Of a DNA stretch of 64,000 nt, positions 59,913 to 64,000 are shown one piece after another. Within the stretch, counting starts at the first letter, position 1, and the number at the start of each line of letters is the position of its first letter. Position numbers and translations under genes: made by a program. The notes under the pieces are model-generated. The model was not told the origin of the DNA. It saw only the letters and a list, made by a program, of their open reading frames with translations, and made no database searches. The DNA is from Rhabditophanes sp. KR3021 (taxonomy: Eukaryota > Nematoda > Chromadorea > Rhabditida > Alloionematidae), in assembly GCA_963281155.1 (NCBI GenBank), contig CAUJLY010000003.1, positions 6,200,001-6,264,000 on the forward strand, in the 5' to 3' direction.

Positions 59913-60339
59913 TCAGTCACAATTTGCCTTATAGTAGAACTCCTTCGTATGATCCATCTTGCCAAAATAAGTATTTTTGCCACCTACTATATGAATTTTC
60001 ATTTCACCAAAGCATTTTTTCATTTGCTTCTCTATTTGGTTAGCGAGATCTGAAGTGACCGCAATTCTCTTGATCTGTTCCAATTCATCTACACCGACCT
60101 TTTTCTTAGGAGTTGGTTCGTACAAGGCAAGATATTTAACCAAAACTAGATAGAGAACCAAGGAAACTGCTAAAATTATGAATGTTGAATAAATTAATAA
60201 ATTTGAACTTACCAAACGTGCTGAATAATACCCCAAAATACAAGAGAGCGGTGTTATCAGCAGTCAGATTCAATGCCTGATATTCTTCCTCGGTTTCATA
60301 GTGTCTTTTGATGACGTTGACTTCAATTTGTTCGCTCAT
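59913..60339 (-). CDS. hypothetical single-pass membrane protein
   Basis: Exons 60339-60213 and 60169-59913 join in frame across a 43-bp intron to 127 residues. The N-terminus is acidic (MSEQIEVNVIKRHYETEEEY). One membrane segment spans both exons (LLYFGVLFSTF then AVSLVLYLVLVKYLALY, about residues 32-60). A basic stretch EPTPKKKVGVDELEQIKRI and a mixed C-terminus follow. The clean hydrophobic segment formed only after splicing supports the model. The splice-acceptor-like TTTACTAG abuts the ATG directly. No family is recognised. Confidence 0.65.
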
Positions 60340-60993
60340 CTAGTAAATAGAATAACTTTTTTCTAAAATCGAAGCAATTATTTGTTATTGTCAAAATATA
60401 ATAGTTTTATACAAATACACCATAAAGAAGGGAATAGGGAAAAATGATGATCTTGTGATGTAAATGTAAAATGAGGCAAATAACTAAGAATGGTGATGCC
60501 GCCAAGTACAGGTTGGCAAAGAAAACATCGTCGAAGGATAGGGCATTGGAGAGAGATGAATTTGAGATAATAATGCAAACGAATTTTACTATCTTCACAC
60601 CGAACCAAAAAAAGCAATGTCCAGCAACGATCTACATGAATGATTTAGTTTAGTGATTAAGTACTAGTTTCAACTACATAAATTTGCATAGCCAATTAAT
60701 TACGATGACTAATGGGTACTTATTCTAATATTCACATTATTACATTAAATACATACTAAAGCTCAAATCCAGATCACACCTAAATTTAATAATATTAAAT
60801 ACTGACTGAGTAATCATTCTGATATCATATAGTATCACGCACACAATTATCCAGCGAAATACAAAGGTTATTTGAGCTTAATAGGGATTTGATCAAGGTT
60901 TAAAAAAGTTTATAAATTGTTTATAAAAAACCACAATCACTTGACGAAAGATAAATAGCCGAAGAATTGTTGATTTAACTGAATTGTGCTGAC
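60340..60993. other. intergenic region between divergent genes
   Basis: About 650 bp. A plus frame at 60471-60653 (MRQITKNGDAAKYRLAKKTS...) and overlapping minus frames with hydrophobic peptides are seen, but none can be supported. AT-rich promoter-like DNA with TTTATAAATT near 60910 lies upstream of the TIL gene. Confidence 0.35.
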
Positions 60994-62149
60994 ATGAAAT
61001 TTGTGATCGTATGTTTATTTAAATATTTATTTAAAATTTGGCTTTTTCAGATACTTGGTTTTGTTGTTGCTTGTAGCAATGTGGTTGCAGATACAGGTGC
61101 AATTAATGACTTTATGAACAATATGTTGACAAATATGAATAACAAATTAAGTTCCGCTGGCAAAGAATTGCCTAGTTTTATTGTCGACCAAATCAAAACA
61201 AATCTGACTAGGTTGAATGGAACTTTCCCCCTAACAAATATTCCTGTAATCAACGGAACTTTAATTAACATAAATGGAACTTTGAATAACATAAATGGAA
61301 CTTTGAATAGCATAAATGGAACATTCCCTTTCTCAAACGTAACAACTTTACCAGGAACGATTCTAAACTGCACCAACCTTGCTTCTAATTTAACCAAACC
61401 AGCGAATTCCTCAGTAATAACAAACGGAACATTTGCCTGTCCAAGTACCAATGGCAATCTGAGTCTAGTTGATTTAGGGCCTGTTTTTCCAGTAGGTAAT
61501 ATTACAAAGATGAATTGTACTGGAAATACTGTTTACTTGGAGTGTGGAACTTGTGAAAGAACGTGCGGGGTTTCTTCCTTTATTTGTACAATGGAATGCA
61601 AAAGACCTGGCTGTTATTGTTTAGGTAATTTGGTGGAGAATCTCACTCCAATTAATATACTTTTAAACTATAAATTTAACATGCTTATTTTCTATTCAAT
61701 CTTTTTACTTATTATTTGTAGGTAATTTTGCCAGAGACGGACCCAACGGAACTTGTATTCCTGACACTAAATGTAAAAACGCTGTTCTTAATTCAACTTT
61801 AAGTGGCACAACAGAACCAACAATAATTGGTGATTACAAATGCGCTGCAAATTTGACTTATACAGATTGTGGAGCCTGTGAAAGCACCTGCGCTGATCCT
61901 CTTAATATTTGCCCATCCTCTTGCAAACCCAAAGGCTGTTATTGTAGCGGAGGATACGTGAGAACCGGAAACTCGAACTCCACCTGCATCAGCTACCTCG
62001 ACTGCCCCAACTCTACTCCCCAATCTATGGAGACCTTCTTTATCATGGCTAACCCCGAAGCTTTAAGGGAAGCCAGAAAAGCCAAAGAAGCACACCACAT
62101 ACAGATGGGAATTGCTATTGGAGAACCAAATCCAAATACTGCAGCATAA
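60994..62149 (+). CDS. secreted glycoprotein with two TIL (trypsin-inhibitor-like) domains
   Basis: Exons 60994-61008, 61051-61624 and 61722-62149 join in frame to 338 residues. Removing the 42-bp first intron (GTATGT...TTTTTCAG, itself open in frame) gives a good signal peptide: MKFVIILGFVVACSNVVADT. A spacer of about 150 residues carries many N-glycosylation sequons (repeated INGTL units). Then two Cys-rich TIL domains follow: CGTCERTCG ... CKRPGCYCLG and, after the intron, TYTDCGACESTC ... CKPKGCYCSGGYVR. TIL domains usually inhibit serine proteases; the reactive loop cannot be judged here. The C-tail (MANPEALREARKAKEAHH) is charged. Confidence 0.82.
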
Positions 62150-63136
62150 TAAATGTAATTGTATTTGTAATTTTTTGTTATCTCTCAACTTTATTATTTT
62201 GGGTGCTGCCAAAAAAAGTAATATAAATTTGTGTGTGCTTCGATATTTACTTTTACATGCAAAAGATTAGATGTCACTTTGTAAATATTTATTGGTGGTA
62301 GAAGGTATTTTGTTAATTTATCAATGATAAAAGCTATTTTGTTAAATTACCAATGATGATATATTTTGTCAATTTCTTTATTTAAAAAAATCACAAGACA
62401 AGTACAAAAAGAATAAATAGATATTTGAAAAAACTTTTTTAGCAACTCTCTCCCTCATCAATCATCTCCCCCTTGCACAGAACAAATATTTTAATTGCCA
62501 TATTTTAATGCATCCGCATCTATCTCTATTTATGAATGAAATAGAAGTGATGTTGTTTGTGAGGGAAGTATTAAAAAATTCAAATTTTTTTGAAAGATGT
62601 TGATGTCGATAGATGGTGTTTTGTCTCATGACTGTTGGATAATATACATACTACTCTTGTGTAAATAAATGTAAATACATAAATGAATAAATGTAATTTC
62701 AATTATTAGATATGAATTATTTACACTATTTTGACACATAATTTATTGTAATTCGTTTAATTTATAACTTAGCTTTGTTTATTATCTACTTCTTTATAGT
62801 TGACCATCGACAAATTGCAACTGTTCAACCCAACTGCTGTTACTTGCTCTTCTTCTCCAAATCTTAATCCAAAACCACGCCTAACAATCAAAACAAACTT
62901 AGTATTACTAACTATCATCTCCGCTTTTTACACAGGTTCTCCTAACCAGAAGATTCGACGAAAGGCTCTTTCTTCCACACATATACTGATACCATTACAA
63001 TAAAATATATCATTTTCAATAATCTCCTCAAGTTTGTTGTTAATTGATTATTAATTTGGTTGCTAATTGGTGATACAACAAGACTTAGTGGTGCTCACAA
63101 TTGATTTTTTAAACTAAACAATTAATAGACGAGGTC
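62150..63136. other. intergenic region upstream of ABHD17
   Basis: About 990 bp. After an acceptor-like CTTCTTTATAG (near 62800) a Pro/Ser-rich frame to 63003 (KLQLFNPTAVTCSSSPNLNP...) is open but not recognisable. It may be 5' UTR or an alternative first exon. An acceptor-like TTAATAG ends at 63128, 8 nt before the ABHD17 ATG. Confidence 0.35.
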
Positions 63137-64000
63137 ATGGACAGGAACAATGGAATTGGTGGTGGCAGGCAGAATGGCGGTGGGCCTGGAGCAAGTGGGG
63201 GCAATATTTCCTTCAGAGATATTCTTCATCTATTTTGCTGTCCACCTTTTCCTTCTAAAATCGTTTCAAAATTGGCTTTCATGCCCCCTCAGCCATCGTA
63301 TAAGATGTTGGGAGAAAATGAAGAGTAAGTAACATAACCAAAATTTGGTTGCTATAACACATCCACATTTATTATTCTTAAAATAACCAAAATTTATCTA
63401 TCTAGCATTTATTTATCATCATTTATTTATAGTCCATCATTCGAATTAATAGAAAGAAGGGCAGAATGGCCACATGGCTTGCTAGATCTAAGAAACGTCT
63501 CTATGTTTTATGCCGAACCAGCAGACAGAAAACCCAAAATTGCATGTGTTTATATTAATGCTACCCCTGAATCCTTCTTTACTATTCTTTACTCCCACGG
63601 AAATGCTGTAGACATCGGACAAATGACGAGTTTTTATTATGGTCTTGCCTATCGTCTTAATTGTAATATCTTTTCGTATGACTACTCAGGTATGCTTTTC
63701 TATTTTTACTTATTCTTTATTCATATTATTAGGGTATGGTTGTTCGCCTGGAAAAGCTTCGGAAAAAAATTTGTATAACAACATTACGGTTGCTTTAGAT
63801 GAATTGCAAAAGCGTTTTAACATTCCGCCAGAAAGAGTTATTGTTTATGGACAATCTATTGGTACGGTGCCGAGTGTCGACTTGGCTTCCAAAAATCACA
63901 GAATCGCAGCTTTAATTTTGCACTCTCCTTTAATGTCTGGCTTAAGAGTAGCTTTTCCGGGGACTCAGAGATCCTGGATGTGCGATGCCTTTACCTCAAT
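63137..64000 (+). CDS. ABHD17: ABHD17-type depalmitoylase, 3' part cut by window end
   Basis: Serine hydrolase that removes palmitate from membrane proteins. Exons 63137-63324, 63433-63689 and 63733 to beyond 64000 join in frame. The Cys-rich N-terminus [20 protein letters not shown] is the palmitoylated membrane anchor of the family. The alpha/beta-hydrolase core shows [13 protein letters not shown] (oxyanion region), [17 protein letters not shown], and the nucleophile motif [15 protein letters not shown], then [14 protein letters not shown]. The catalytic Asp and His would lie beyond the window. The Gly-rich start ([18 protein letters not shown]) is specific to this protein. Confidence 0.94.

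Noticed and set aside
60471..60653. 60-codon plus-strand ORF (MRQITKNGDAAKYR...) and overlapping minus ORFs
   Set aside because: Both strands look equally plausible and neither has splice signals, a family match or flanking gene structure.
61047..61457. Minus-strand frame of 136 codons over the TIL gene
   Set aside because: Shadow of the repeated INGT codons; the plus strand has a signal peptide and Cys-rich domains.

Overview
The window is nuclear DNA of an invertebrate animal: AT-rich, with conserved metazoan-only genes (a dachshund-type and a TOX-type gene, two galectins, a yurt/EPB41L5-type FERM protein, a NEK8-type kinase). Most introns are very short (about 42-51 bp, GTAAG... to TTT(C/A)AG). 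At least ten genes have a splice-acceptor-like TTTNAG 0-36 nt before the start codon with no recognisable upstream coding exon, which suggests outrons and spliced-leader trans-splicing. Together with the TIL-domain secreted protein and the galectins this points to a nematode-like animal, but I cannot name the species.

Layout. 0-12 kb: a truncated gene, RPS17 (-), a TOX-like HMG protein (+), a dachshund homologue (-), a hypothetical gene (+), pyruvate dehydrogenase kinase (-), IPP isomerase (+) and signal peptidase subunit SPCS3 (+). 12-27 kb: an ATP7-type copper ATPase (-), an SDF2-type MIR protein (-) divergent from eIF3h (+), a frameshifted pseudogene, and Sec24 (+) with a GMN-PQQP repeat N-terminus. 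27-31 kb: no genes, but a decayed dispersed/tandem repeat family. 31-47.4 kb: a NEK8-like kinase, an SPSB-type SPRY/SOCS-box protein, an EPB41L5-like FERM protein and a Ser-rich hypothetical protein, separated by gene-poor AT-rich stretches of about 4.4 kb. 47.5-64 kb: two galectin genes (-), eEF2 (-), a small membrane protein (-), a two-TIL secreted glycoprotein (+) and the 5' part of ABHD17 (+), cut by the window end.

The most unusual signal is in the long introns. In a genome where introns are about 45-50 bp, the few long ones carry degraded genes in the opposite orientation to the host. Two near-identical copies of an element with a tandem repeated domain, a CxxC zinc ribbon and a PD-(D/E)XK/VSR-like endonuclease core lie antisense in an intron of eEF2 and in an intron of the second galectin. 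A second related family lies antisense in another eEF2 intron, with a further copy at 51.6 kb. Intron 1 of the SDF2 gene holds a GIY-YIG-like ORF antisense, and intron 2 of the FERM gene holds a possible second GIY-YIG-type relic. This resembles homing-endonuclease-type mobile elements living in spliceosomal introns of conserved animal genes. Calls on these elements rest on motif recognition by eye only.
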